From Athripsodes cinereus (lineage: Eukaryota; Arthropoda; Insecta; Trichoptera; Leptoceridae), in contig OX388318.1 of assembly GCA_947579605.1 (NCBI GenBank), positions 9,796,001-9,860,000 on the forward strand: 64,000 nt of DNA. Direction: 5' to 3'. A model generated the notes under the pieces. That model was not told the origin of the DNA, did no database searches, and saw only the letters and a list, made by a program, of their open reading frames with translations. Positions 25,650 through 35,650 of this stretch are shown here, one piece after another (the stretch's first letter is position 1; every line of letters starts with the position of its first letter). The position numbers were made by a program, and so were the translations under genes.

Positions 25650-26080
25650 ACTTTACATCGTGACAGAAGAATGGCGGATTTGATGAATGTTGTCCATGGA
25701 CACCGAAAATTATCATTTAAACAAGCCTAGAGCTAATTGGTAAGCGTTGGAACGCCTTTTTCACTTCTTCCGATATCGTTTTTATTTATTGAAACCTAGG
25801 TTAAGAAAATATTTTTGTTTGTTTTACTATTGTAGTAGTAGTCAAAAGATTCCATACACGGGGCTGTTTTTTGGCCGGCCAGCCCTTCAGGCTGCCCATA
25901 ATGGCACCTTCGGTGTGGACAAGATTTGTTATGTGTAGAATTCGGATAAATGGAAGTCACCAGACTTCTGCGGTATCCAGGTGGACGGTGAGTCTCCTTC
26001 AACTCTTCTGATTAGATTGTGCACATTGTAACATTGCGTAAATATGGTTCTCCAATTGAGATACTTACCTGAAAATATTA
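25650..26080 (+). repeat. Dispersed repeat DR-2, interrupted by an insertion
   Basis: TGTTGTCCATGGACACCGAA, CAAGCCTAGAG and ACGCCTTTTTCACTTCTTCC match the uninterrupted copy at 39950-40115. After CTTCTTCCGAT (25777) this copy is broken by about 230 bp. It resumes at ATTGTGCACATTG (about 26016). The inserted DNA includes the repeat shared with 8140-8265 (25860-25985). A short ORF 25747-25938 spans the junction and is not a gene. Confidence 0.65.
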
Positions 26081-26435
26081 GAGTTTTTCTAAATCACTTG
26101 CAAACGAATGGGTGCCATTGTGAAAAATGAAATGATAGATTTTACAGGTAAAATGAAAGTACATTCATAAACGAAATGTGATGTTTTTTCTCTAAATTAT
26201 CTTTAAGAAGTTCAAAAATTATGTAGCGATTATGAAATTATATTTTTACCAAAAAAAACTCGATGAATAGCGAAATACACTTTTCTCTAATGGCCGGTCC
26301 CATTAATATATTTATCCGTTACAATCAGCTAAAATCAAATATACTCAAAGTAAACCGAATTTTTACAGTTAGTAATGAGTAGATAGGTTATTGGAACTGA
26401 CCATATGATTAGTTGGTATAAAATATTTTATTATA

Positions 26436-27356
26436 AAGGGTGTTTTTTTAGACCTGTGGTTTTCAAGAAGAAATTAAACGCATATAATTGAATGTTATGG
26501 CCAAGAATTTAGCTTTATTATAAAGATAAGAGTTTGCCATTATGTTTTAAAAACGATTTCAGGCAAGTGTCCGCCGTGGCTGGCTCGAATAAAGTCCAGC
26601 CGAGAGCCCCAATTTTCGATCACTTTTGCAGCAATTGGAGCCGTGTGTCAGCAATAACACGCTGAATATTCTCTTCCAAGGCGTCAATCGTCTCGAGTTT
26701 ATCTGCGTAGACAAGTTACTTCACATACCCTCACAAAAAATAGTCCAGCGGTGTAAAATCGCACGATCTTGGAGGCGGCGCCACAGATCCACGACGTGAG
26801 CTAATGCGCTCACTAAAAGTTTCCTTCAATAAATTAATTGTTTCGTTGGCTGTATGTCATGTAGCGCCGTCTTGTTGAAATCAAAGGTCGTCCACATCAA
26901 CATCTTCCTATTCAGGCACGAAAATATCATTAATCATGGCTCTAAAGCGTTCTCCATTGTCTGTAACATTATGGCCGACTTCATTTTTGAAGGAATATGG
27001 ACCAATGATTCCCTCTGCCCATAGACCACACCAAACAGTGACTTTTTGAGGATGTGACGGCGTTCAAACAATGGCTTGTGGATTATCCAAATGCGACAAT
27101 TTTGTTTACTAACCCACCCATTCAACCATAAGTGAGTTTCATCGCCGAACAAAATTTTCTTGTGAAAATCGGGATCGATGGCCATCTCGTTTTGGGCCCA
27201 TGCACCGAACGTGCGAGGCGCTAGTTCAGGAGTAAGTCTATTTATTATAAAATGGCAAACCAAACTGAGCATAAATCAAGTAACAGCTCTCAAGAAGACC
27301 AACTCCAAAAAAAGTATTGCCAGATTGAAAACCACAAGTCTAAAAAAAACACCCGA
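26436..27356 (-). mobile_element. 921-bp mariner/Tc1-like element with TIRs
   Basis: The left TIR (GGGTGTTTTTTTAGACCTGT then GGTTTTCAA, 26438-26466) and the right TIR (27325-27354, inverted GGGTGTTTTTTTTAGACTTG then TGGTTTTCAA) differ by one base and one indel. TA dinucleotides lie at symmetric positions outside (26434-26435 and 27357-27358), as expected for this superfamily. At 921 bp it is shorter than an autonomous element of about 1.3 kb. The 5' third of the transposase gene is missing. Confidence 0.9.
26560..27272 (-). pseudogene. Decayed mariner-superfamily transposase (DD41D spacing)
   Basis: The open part (26934-27272) reads APRTFGAWAQNEMAIDPDFH, then KKILFGDETHLWLNGWVSKQ, then NCRIW. 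The first catalytic Asp sits in FGDETH. Downstream the frame continues through stops with FQQDGAT*HTANETINLLKE (second Asp) and PPRSCDFTPLDYFL*GYVK (third Asp). Counting codons from the Asp of QQD to the Asp of PLD gives 41 intervening residues, hence DD41D. At least four stops interrupt it, two of them at expected Cys/Trp codons. The N-terminal helix-turn-helix DNA-binding region is absent, being deleted between the 5' TIR and RLTPELAPR. It cannot make active transposase. Confidence 0.85.
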
Positions 27357-27775
27357 TACTTACTAGTTTGTAAGTAAAATGTGTAAAATAAGTGTAGATA
27401 AAGTGTAGAATAATAATTAACGTAAGTAAGTAGTTGTAAGTAAGTTGGGAGCTTCCCTATCAATTTGTATCTGGTGATGACATCATTGCGGTAAAATGAC
27501 TGAACTTTCATATGAGTCATGTAGTTTGTGTACTCAATAACATCACAAATATAAATAATACACCGGTGTTTGAACATGAACTTTACCAGATCAAAATATC
27601 AATACGTAATAGTAGCTATTATAATTATGTAGATGTATTAAGGAAATAAAATATATCCAGATTTTTTTTGTATTTTTAACGATCATCTCAGATTTACTGG
27701 ATACAATGGCTTAAGGCATTATGTAAGCATTTTCAAATTTTTTGTTATTACATGAAATAAGTCTGGTGTCTACTC
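27357..27775. other. No recognised feature
   Basis: A+T-rich flank of the mariner element. The 95-codon minus-strand ORF 27290-27577 straddles the TIR and is not considered real. Confidence 0.5.
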
Positions 27776-27799
27776 CACTTGTGAGGGGTGCTGTGATAC

Positions 27800-27933
27800 C
27801 GGGTTAGTTGGAAGACATCGCATTTTAGCGATAAACTCGCCCTCTGTACATTGAATTGTATAAATGATATTTTCTATGTTAATTTGTATTATTGTAAACA
27901 ATGTACAGCGAAGAATAAAATAAATAAATAGGT
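27800..27933 (+). mobile_element. Retroposon 3' tail with hairpin module
   Basis: GGGTTAGTTGGAAGAC precedes the stem ATCGC-ATTTTA-GCGAT (27817-27832), then AAACTCGCCCTCTGTACATT and, about 80 nt later, AATGTACAGCGAAGAATAAA with an AAATA tail. The upstream boundary is not defined. Confidence 0.75.
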
Positions 27934-27955
27934 AATAAATAAATAGTTTAAATCA

Positions 27956-28243
27956 TACATACATACATACATACCATCACGCCGCTTCCCTCGCGGGGTA
28001 GGCAGAAAGGATCGAGCGCCACTTCCTTCTATCCTTGCATACATCTTTCGCTTCCGTCACTGTCATACAATTCCTCATGCATGCTCTCCTGTTCAATGTG
28101 CTCAACACGTGACCGTCCTGTAGGATTTGATTTAAATGGTCTTGCCATTTAATCCTCGGACGTCCGCGTCTCCGAGCACCATTCCTCTCAGCCAAATATA
28201 TCTTCTTAGTCATTCTGTCCTCATTCATTCTTTCCACGTGCCC
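27956..28243 (-). mobile_element. 5'-truncated LINE, 13-bp TSD, GTAT tail
   Basis: A perfect direct repeat, ATAGTTTAAATCA, lies at 27943-27955 and 28244-28256. On the sense strand the insert starts inside the HVERMNEDRM motif, runs to the stop, and ends in a GTAT tail. The last 86 codons (27977-28237) are open: ERNGARRRGRPRIKWQDHLN ... CKDRRKWRSILSAYPAREAA. The sister copy at 46.3 kb is almost identical. Only the C-terminal tail after the RT domain is left, so it makes no enzyme. Confidence 0.9.
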
Positions 28244-28256
28244 ATAGTTTAAATCA

Positions 28257-29555
28257 ATACATTTTATTGCTTTTGCACATAATTAGTTATATTGATTTAA
28301 TTAAAATGCAATGTTATAAACTAGTGATTACGTACTTAAGTGTTTGGCTGACAGTTTTTCTTCAGTAAGTAAATGAAAAAAAATGTATTAACTCGGAGTC
28401 CGCGAAACCGGTCGTGCGTTAGTCTTACTCAACAGTAACATAAAACAATAAAAGTAAATATTTTTTAAATTTTATTTCATAATTTGAACAAAAATGATTT
28501 TATTAAAAATACAAAACCGTCGGTCTATGTGCAAAGCTTTATAAAATACATTGATAATTTAACATAACGGAAAGTAAGATAACATGGAATGTAACGTAAG
28601 TAAAGTAGTGTTACGAAATTTTTATATAGTGTGATGAAACGTGAAAGAATACATAGCATAAAGATAAGTGATAAAGATGCCACGAAATACTTTGTTTTTT
28701 TTTCTGGCATGGCATAACGAAACGTTATATAAAAGTTATAACGTAATATGAAAGATATTTGAATTACGAAAAATCTATTGGAATGTTGTTTGTAAATGAT
28801 TAAATCATCCAATTTGACGAAATGGCATGCTATTTTTGTCAATGTTAGAAAGATTTCCTTCTTATCCAAAATGTTTTAACGTACGTAGTATTATTATATA
28901 TTGAGATTTGAAAATCAAAATACATATTCGGCGTACCGCGGGGTTTGGGAAACTTCTTCAATAAATTGTATTAAATTTATGCCAAAACTCCAACACAAAA
29001 TTTGACGTGAGCGTGTATAGCAAGTACAAGGCGATGTCAAAAAGTTGAATTACCTGGTGAAATATTAATACAGTATTATGAAAACAAAGTACCTACCTAC
29101 CTATATTATATATTATGATATCATATAATATTGTGAAAGACTTTTTATAAAACGATGTATTGGAGACGAACAGGTTTATCTTTATTTATTTATTCAAACG
29201 TAATTGTATAAGACCTCTTACATATTATATGAGTAGTTTAGAATCGACGGTTGTTAAATCCAAAAATTACACTTATTTAATTGAGTGTGCAAAAATATTC
29301 ATCGTAGTTAGTTCTATCGTAGCACCAATTGTAGTTCTGTTAAAATAAACGTTAATAATAATCTGGACAATTTATTTAGCGCCGTTTTGTGGTACAAACC
29401 ACCGCAAGGGCGCATTTTAATTTTTTTTTTAATTATATTTATTTGTTGTCATTACTGTTACAGTTACATCTTAGCTTCAAATGATTTTTTATCGTACCTA
29501 CATTAAAAAAAAACTGCTTCTTTAAACCATATTTTCTTGTATTTAAACCATTAAA
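28257..29555. other. A+T-rich stretch without recognised gene
   Basis: The 114-codon minus-strand ORF 28525-28869 is rich in Phe, Ile, Leu and Tyr, resembles nothing I know, and lies in DNA with repeated AACGTAA-like words. It is treated as chance. ORF 29160-29348 likewise. Confidence 0.45.
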
Positions 29556-29557
29556 AC

Positions 29558-29672
29558 TGGGTTAGTTGTAAGAACTCTCCCTCTGCATATTTTTTATATT
29601 CAATGTACTCGTATTTATAACTTTCGTGGGTAATTTCAAATAATCAATGTACAGTAAATAACAAATAACTAA
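29558..29672 (+). mobile_element. Old retroposon 3' tail, hairpin deleted
   Basis: CTGGGTTAGTTGTAAGAA runs directly into CTCTCCCTCTGCATATT and later AATGTACAGTAAATAAC. It parallels the 27.8-kb tail but lacks exactly the stem-loop and the AAACTCG piece. Confidence 0.45.
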
Positions 29673-31792
29673 AATTATATACTATGTCTCAATTCATGAT
29701 GGCGATGGGTTATTTATTCCATTGACACTTTTTTATCCTTTAACTGTCTGAATGGCGTTGGTGAAAATAGCACATTCATTTACTTTTAGAGCAAATAATG
29801 TCCCTTTGGACCAGTAGATAAGTCAGCCTCCTAGTACGTCAAAGGACTTACAATGTCGAAAATTCTGTCATGAGGTTATAATCTTGTGTCTAAAATTATC
29901 TATATATTATAATAAATTACGATATCTTCCACAACTAGTTAGCTAGAGTGGGATCACTTTGTAATACAATGATCAAATAGAGCGGGATTCATTTTTATGA
30001 TTGTTTCATGTTTAAATATGATATCTCTTCATAAGTTAGAGTTCGTTTGTGTAAATTCAAAGTGAATTTAAACTTCTCTTGAAAATGTTTGCTTGTAGCA
30101 GGACTTGTAAGACAATACCAACATTCATAATAAATGTACCTATATGAAATATGATGTCTATCAAAAATATACATTTCGAATTCCTATGCGTGGTTGTGCC
30201 TTATTAAGTAGGGATGTAATTAAAATTTAATTAAAGACGACAAGTAAGCTGTAATAAGATAATAATAATAATAATAATATAACATTACTAACTTTACAAC
30301 CCGAACGTTAATTTGCTATAACTGTGACATTTATATTCAGTGATAAATGCTTGGTTTGCCTTTATTTTATTACCTTGACACTCACATTTAGAGTGGCACG
30401 CTATTGTTTCTTGTTTCTACTACACATTACTACTTTATCATACCATACCAAATAAGACATAGCTACTAGAAATGATTACGGATAACCGGAAACTATTCGG
30501 TATGCGATTCAAAAAAAGAACCGACCGCATAACGGATAAAGTAGTTCAATATGTAAGGAATGACTAGCAGAAGATGGGAGAAATGAAGAAGAAAAACCAA
30601 GTTCGTTGCAGACCAATCCAATGGACTGTAACTCGCTAAAATTGTTTTTAGGGTAGGTACTCTGCGTAAAGTAGTCGTGAAAAATAGTTTTTCAGTTGGT
30701 ATAGAGAAAGATTGTTAGTTCTCGCTCGACGTTTTGCACAGGATTCAACCTAACATCTACTGGGGCGTTAGAGGAGGTGACAGGTATCGGCGGCATAGAT
30801 AACGTGGAGGCAGCAGACGTCGATTAGCAAGTACTCGCTTATGTATAGTTTAGTGAAATTAGTTTAGTGAAATCATGAAACGCGACACATAAATTGATTG
30901 AGAAAGAAAGATTTTTTTGAAATAAATTGGCCATCACTAAGAAAACCTCTTTAACCGTGTAGGTACCAGGTACCTGCTTAGTTGTTCTGTTCACAGTACC
31001 TACATTTAGCGATTTAAAAAAAAAACACTAATCATAATAAACAATACTTCAAAAGGAAAATTCACTCTAAGCTAAACAAACCTCGACAGTGGCCGGATAA
31101 TCGGTTATACGGTTTAGGATTTCACCAGATATCAGTATCCGGCCTATACTACTAGTTGTATCACCATAATGCCTTATTCGCTTTACTTTACAACACCGTT
31201 ACTGGTCTCCTAATAACATTTTGTATGACCTTTCAATATGAAATTTAAGATCAGTTTAAATTTACGACAATGCGTTGGTGTATTAGAAACGTTAATATTA
31301 TGAAGTAGCCGGGAGATTGATGGTAGAGTAAGGATGTTTTCTCATTAAAATTTGTTAGCTTTATACAACAAGTAAACATTTTCTTGCTCGTTGATTTTGT
31401 GTAAAATTTTGATTAAATATTCTAAGCTTGCTGTGAAACATAATACATAGAGCCGTTTACATATTCAATTATAGAATTATATGAGTAATGTTTATTTGTC
31501 TTTACTTCTTTCCTAAATTTTCCTCTCCGTTTTTAATCATTACACCCCAATAGGTGGCGGTGGTAATTACAATAAGAAAAAATAATTTTTCAATATTTCG
31601 TGCCTCCTGGTGCTAAAATATCAAACAAATGTTAAAATTAAAGGCTTTCAATGTTAGGTTGTAGTATATTTGTTTCACACTAGGTAAGAAGTATTATGTA
31701 GATGGGTAGGTATTATTATATTACCGGTATGACATAGCAGCGACATTATTATGTCCATATTGTAGAATAGTGAGGAGCGGGCGAATGTCTTC
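29673..31792. other. A+T-rich stretch with one LINE scrap
   Basis: No gene was recognised. At 30600-30636 GTTCGTTGCAGACCAATCCA and ATGGACTGTAACTCGC match the 3' end of the 56.6-kb LINE family on the plus strand, so a short 5'-truncated copy lies near 30568-30636. Confidence 0.5.
30568..30636 (+). pseudogene. LINE 3'-end scrap (56.6-kb family)
   Basis: It ends VADQSNGL-like (GCAGACCAATCCAATGGACT then GTAACTCGC), matching the terminal codons and stop of the 56590-57182 and 35474-35640 copies. It is too short to define a TSD. Confidence 0.6.
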
Positions 31793-31811
31793 AGTAGTAG
31801 TAGTAGTAGTT
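31793..31811 (+). repeat. GTA trinucleotide microsatellite
   Basis: Six consecutive AGT units (TCAGTAGTAGTAGTAGTAGT). Confidence 0.85.
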
Positions 31812-31992
31812 GACGCTTCATAAAATGTCGTAAAAATATCGCAATGCCTCACATGAAACATCGCATCCATCGTGAAGTATTTAGATAACAGGAGTAATTA
31901 TCGTAAAATGATTTCAGTGTGAAACTATTACGTCGTACAGTAAAATGAAATATCAGCATTCTTGTATGAAATAAAGTACTGACTATAACTTC

Positions 31993-34900
31993 ATACATAC
32001 ATACATACATCTTCTTCCCCTTGTCCTAGTTGGGTCGGGGGCCCATTGCGCCTAGGTACTTCCTCCAGAGATCCCTGTCCACTGCTGCTTCCAGGACCTC
32101 TGGCCACTCCAAACCAAACCTTTCAACACACAAGTTTGACACCTGCCCTTGCCAGCTTCTTCTAGGACGGCCTACCGGTCTTCTGTCCTCTCCCACAGCC
32201 TCCAAAGATCTAAGTGGTAGTCTGTCTTCTGGCATGCGGAGAACGTGATCCAGCCATCGCAACTGCGACCTCTCTATATGCAGGAGTACCGGTTCTACCT
32301 TGAGAGCCTCACGAACATACGTATTCCTTATACGGTCTCTCAATGACACACCAGCCACTCCCCTGAGGAACCGCATTTCTGCTGCCTGTAACCTTGATCT
32401 CACGTTCTCTGTGAGCATCCAAATCTGGTGTCCATATGTGAGGATAGGGCGGTATATTGTCTTAAATATGGCCATTTTCGTCCGTTGGGTCAGCTCGGAT
32501 TTACGTATTATCGGGTTTTTAAGCGCTTTCAGCACATTTCCTGCCGACACAATCCTCTTGTCTATGCACGCTGTTTGTCGACCATCTGCTGAGAACTCCA
32601 CTCCCAGGTATTTGAATGTCGAGATCTGTTTGAGTTGGGCCCCGTTCACATGTACCGCACACTGCACTTCTTCTCGGCTTATAACCATTACTTCCGATTT
32701 AGTTGTGCTTATACTCATGCCAGCTCTATTTGCAACCGACTCGAAACTACTCAACCATTCCTGCATACCACTCTGAGATGAAGTTAGTCTTACTATATCG
32801 TCAGCAAACAACAGTGTTTTCAGATTCACATTACCCACTGTTATTTGATCAGGAGTTTCGCTCTTTCTGTTCATCCAATCCATATATATCGTGAAAAGAA
32901 TCGGGGACAGCGGACAGCCCTGCCTCAAGCCTATACCAATGGGGAATTCTTCTGTTAGACTCTCACAAGCCCTCACTCTACTCATGCAGTCAACGTACAA
33001 AGATTTTATCGACGACAACAGGTTACCTCTTACTTCATATGTTTCTAGTACTTGCCATAGATTTTCACGAGGTACCGTGTCGTATGCTTTTTCTAAATCG
33101 ATAAAATTTGCATACACAGGCTTGTCATATTCCCAACACTTTTGAGAAAGTTGGCACAATGTAAAAAGGTGATCAACAACGCCTCTACCTTGTCGAAACC
33201 CACACTGTTCCTCTTGTATGCGGGATTCTACTCTACTACGACACTTTTTGTCGAGAATTTTTGCGTATAATTTTCCCGGTTGACTCAACAACGTGATTCC
33301 CCTGTAATTGGAGCACTCCTTCTGATCACCTTTCTTAAATAAAGGGATAATAATTCCTTCTCTCCAACTCTTGGGTACTACACCACGGTCCCAGGCAATA
33401 CAAAAAGTTCTATGCAACCACATGACTCCCTCAGTGCTTAGGTATTTGAGTACGTCTGATCTCACTTCATCCATTCCCGCTGCTTTGCCCCATTTCAGCC
33501 TTTTGATTGCTTGGGTGACCTCCTCAAGAGTTATTATCTCATCATCAGACTCATCATAGTTTGGTAGCACTACCTCAACCAGATTGCCGCCTTGTTGGCT
33601 TACCTCTGGATTCAGTAACTTGCTAAAATATTGTTTCCATCTCTCCAAAACTTGACTGTCCTCTCTAAGAATAACGCCAGATTCACTCTTGATAATCTTT
33701 GTTGGATTATTGTCACCCATCCTCATACGTTTGACCGTCTGCCAGAATTTCTTGTCAGAGTTGTGGTAGTCATTTTCTAGCTTCCTTCCAAATTCTTCCC
33801 AGGCTTTTTGTTTTTCTTCTTTAATAACTTTCCTGGCTAAGTTCCTTGCCTCGACATACCTACTCCTAGTCTGAACATTAGAGTCACACAGCCATATTCG
33901 AAACAAATATTTCTTCTCTTTGACCGCTGCTTTCACTCTGCCATTCCACCATGGAGTTCTCTGACTTTTATTCCCCTTGTACACATTTATTTTGCCACAC
34001 AGGTTTTCAGCCGTATTCAACAATGTCTGTTGGTACATATTCCACTCTGCCTCTATGTCACCCCCTTCTGTAGGTAGGTTAGAGAATGCCTCACCTATTT
34101 TTCTGTTAAACTCGCCTCTCACATTCTCATCTGACAGCTTTTCCCACCGTATTCTGCTTTGATGGGGTCTCCTGGTACGCGAAACAGGAGTTATACTCAC
34201 TTTACATTCACATATCACTAAATAATGATCTGTTGCAATTTCCGCCCCCCTGTAAACCCGCACATCACATATATACTTTTTAAGGCTCGGTGAAGTCAAA
34301 ACGAGATCGATTTGCGAGCTTCTCACTCCATTAGGCTGTTGCCATGTTATCTTATGTATCTCCTTATGTTGGAACATTGTATTACATACAGATAAGCAAT
34401 ATGAAGCACAGAAATCCAAGAGTAGAGTACCTTGTCGATTTATACTCGGCCTTCCGAATTTGCCTATAATACCGCTCCATGTATCGGTATCATTCCCTAC
34501 ATGCGCATTGAAATCACCTAATATTAGTATTTTATCATTCGGCGGTATTTCAGACACTGTTGTTGATAAATCATCTAAAAACAACTCATATTCGGACACT
34601 GTGTTTGGCGCGTAAACCTGTATTATTGTTGCAAACCCCCCGTGCAAACATAATCGTAGCTGAATAATTCTTTCACTTATGGCTTTCCAATTTATCACAA
34701 AATCACTTAACACTGGATTCACTAAAAGAGCTACCCCAGCACGAGCTCTCATAGACTCACTCACACCCGAATAATACATTCTCCAGCCCTCAATCACCTT
34801 CTCACCACAACCCTTCACTTTTGTGGACGAAATACCACACAAACTTATTTTATAAGTTGACAATTCCTTTACTAACTCGGTTTCCCTATTTGAAAGGCTG

Positions 34901-35058
34901 GTTATATTCCAGGTACCTATTTTAATGCGCTTTGAGCGATCTTTCTTTTGTGCCCTCGGTAACATTGCACCCTAGTTTGTGGCAAGCAAACTGCGAGCTA
35001 ATTATTACTACCGCGACGAGCGAACGCAACTGCAAGACGAAACAATAATATCTCAGAA
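31993..35058 (-). mobile_element. Complete-looking RTE-type LINE, 12-bp TSD
   Basis: The element is flanked by a perfect direct repeat, GACTATAACTTC, at 31981-31992 and 35059-35070. On its sense (minus) strand it has a ~93-nt leader, a single 979-codon ORF, a 3' UTR of only about 15 nt (GACAAGGGGAAGAAG) and an ATGT tetranucleotide tail. One ORF with an AP-endonuclease plus RT, almost no 3' UTR, and a short-tandem-repeat tail are classical RTE-clade traits. Truncated relatives lie at 6802-6902 and 7917-8065. The first ~16 nt at the 5' junction match flanking DNA in inverted orientation (see 35043-35086), so the true element start may be near 35042. Confidence 0.92.
32026..34965 (-). CDS. LINE endonuclease / reverse transcriptase polyprotein, 979 aa
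   Basis: The enzyme copies the element's own RNA into a nicked chromosomal target. Residues ~14-251 form an exonuclease-endonuclease-phosphatase (AP-endonuclease) domain: TWN with N20, VYAPN at ~117-121, LGDFNAHVG with D151 and N153, QIDLVL with D220, and TDH with D246/H247. The RT domain follows: ITLLSQPGKLYAKIL, CGFRQGRG, FIDLEKAYD (D623), GLRQGCPLSP and LLFADD (D722/D723). The C-terminal tail has QLRWLDHVLRMP and GRPRRSW. The start is fixed by an in-frame TAG 9 nt upstream (TAG GGT GCA ATG). The ORF has no stop or frameshift. One oddity is that the Mg-binding Glu expected in the (S/Q)ET motif is replaced: GISSTKVKG has Ser47 (TCC). Either nicking is impaired, or this copy or family carries a substitution there. 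The many plus-strand ORFs at 32-34 kb are shadows. Confidence 0.95.
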   Translation of the reverse strand: MLPRAQKKDRSKRIKIGTWNITSLSNRETELVKELSTYKISLCGISSTKVKGCGEKVIEGWRMYYSGVSESMRARAGVALLVNPVLSDFVINWKAISERIIQLRLCLHGGFATIIQVYAPNTVSEYELFLDDLSTTVSEIPPNDKILILGDFNAHVGNDTDTWSGIIGKFGRPSINRQGTLLLDFCASYCLSVCNTMFQHKEIHKITWQQPNGVRSSQIDLVLTSPSLKKYICDVRVYRGAEIATDHYLVICECKVSITPVSRTRRPHQSRIRWEKLSDENVRGEFNRKIGEAFSNLPTEGGDIEAEWNMYQQTLLNTAENLCGKINVYKGNKSQRTPWWNGRVKAAVKEKKYLFRIWLCDSNVQTRSRYVEARNLARKVIKEEKQKAWEEFGRKLENDYHNSDKKFWQTVKRMRMGDNNPTKIIKSESGVILREDSQVLERWKQYFSKLLNPEVSQQGGNLVEVVLPNYDESDDEIITLEEVTQAIKRLKWGKAAGMDEVRSDVLKYLSTEGVMWLHRTFCIAWDRGVVPKSWREGIIIPLFKKGDQKECSNYRGITLLSQPGKLYAKILDKKCRSRVESRIQEEQCGFRQGRGVVDHLFTLCQLSQKCWEYDKPVYANFIDLEKAYDTVPRENLWQVLETYEVRGNLLSSIKSLYVDCMSRVRACESLTEEFPIGIGLRQGCPLSPILFTIYMDWMNRKSETPDQITVGNVNLKTLLFADDIVRLTSSQSGMQEWLSSFESVANRAGMSISTTKSEVMVISREEVQCAVHVNGAQLKQISTFKYLGVEFSADGRQTACIDKRIVSAGNVLKALKNPIIRKSELTQRTKMAIFKTIYRPILTYGHQIWMLTENVRSRLQAAEMRFLRGVAGVSLRDRIRNTYVREALKVEPVLLHIERSQLRWLDHVLRMPEDRLPLRSLEAVGEDRRPVGRPRRSWQGQVSNLCVERFGLEWPEVLEAAVDRDLWRKYLGAMGPRPN

Positions 35059-35086
35059 GACTATAACTTCTTCTGAGATATTACTG
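35043..35086. repeat. Inverted 17-bp repeat across the LINE 5' junction
   Basis: CAATAATATCTCAGAAG (35043-35059) is the inverse of CTTCTGAGATATTACTG (35070-35086) with one mismatch, and the TSD GACTATAACTTC lies between them. The left arm lies in the LINE and the right arm in the flank. Confidence 0.85.
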
Positions 35087-35354
35087 TTATACATATATAC
35101 CAAATAAAATTCATATAATACAGAGCTGAGTAACATTAATCAATAAATTAACAATGTTAATCATTCATTCGTTGCCGAAAAAGTCAAGTCGATACTTCCT
35201 TAATCGTTATCTTAAATTTTTGAAAACCAAACGCAAATTACAATTGATTCCAAGAGCTGAAAATCATCTTAGTATCTGCGACAGATAAAAGTAGTAAATA
35301 ATAATGAGTGAGATAACAATTTAGCAACTAGTTATCTTTAGCAATTTACTGCTA

Positions 35355-35402
35355 GTTTACTGCAACAGCGCGTTGTCTTCCAACTTACCCGAATCGTGAA
35401 CG
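35355..35402 (-). repeat. Weak copy of the retroposon hairpin module
   Basis: On the minus strand GGTAAGTTGGAAGA is followed by CAAC-GCGCT-GTTG (35363-35375). The 5' constant part fits the module, but the CGCC side does not. Confidence 0.35.
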
Positions 35403-35473
35403 ATGGGAACTATTTCATTGAACTCCTTTCCTGAAAAAGTAAGGATCTTTTTTATTATTGACGTAATGAAACA

Positions 35474-35640
35474 AATGGCGGAGGTCGACCGAGAGACGCC
35501 TATATGGACCAACTGAAGAGGGACATGAGCTGTGGCTCATATATGGAGTTGAAGAGACTAGCTGAGAATAGGGAGGAGTGGAGAAATAAGTCAAAACTCG
35601 TTGCAGACCAATCCAATGGATTGTAACTCATTATATTATA
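35474..35640 (+). mobile_element. 167-bp 5'-truncated LINE, 10-bp TSD
   Basis: TAATGAAACA lies at 35464-35473 and 35641-35650. The insert encodes RGRPRDAYMDQLKRDMSCGS then YMELKRLAENREEW up to SNGL-stop, nearly identical to the end of the 56590-57182 copy. It ends in ATTATATTATA. Confidence 0.9.
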
Positions 35641-35650
35641 TAATGAAACA

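Noticed and set aside
28525..28869. 114-codon minus-strand ORF
   Set aside because: Its composition is dominated by Phe, Leu, Ile, Tyr and Lys, as expected from A+T-rich non-coding DNA. There is no recognised motif and no supporting context.
32030..34162. Several plus-strand ORFs of 60-158 codons (for example 32300-32776)
   Set aside because: They are antisense frames of the intact LINE polyprotein. Their peptides show no domain logic of their own.
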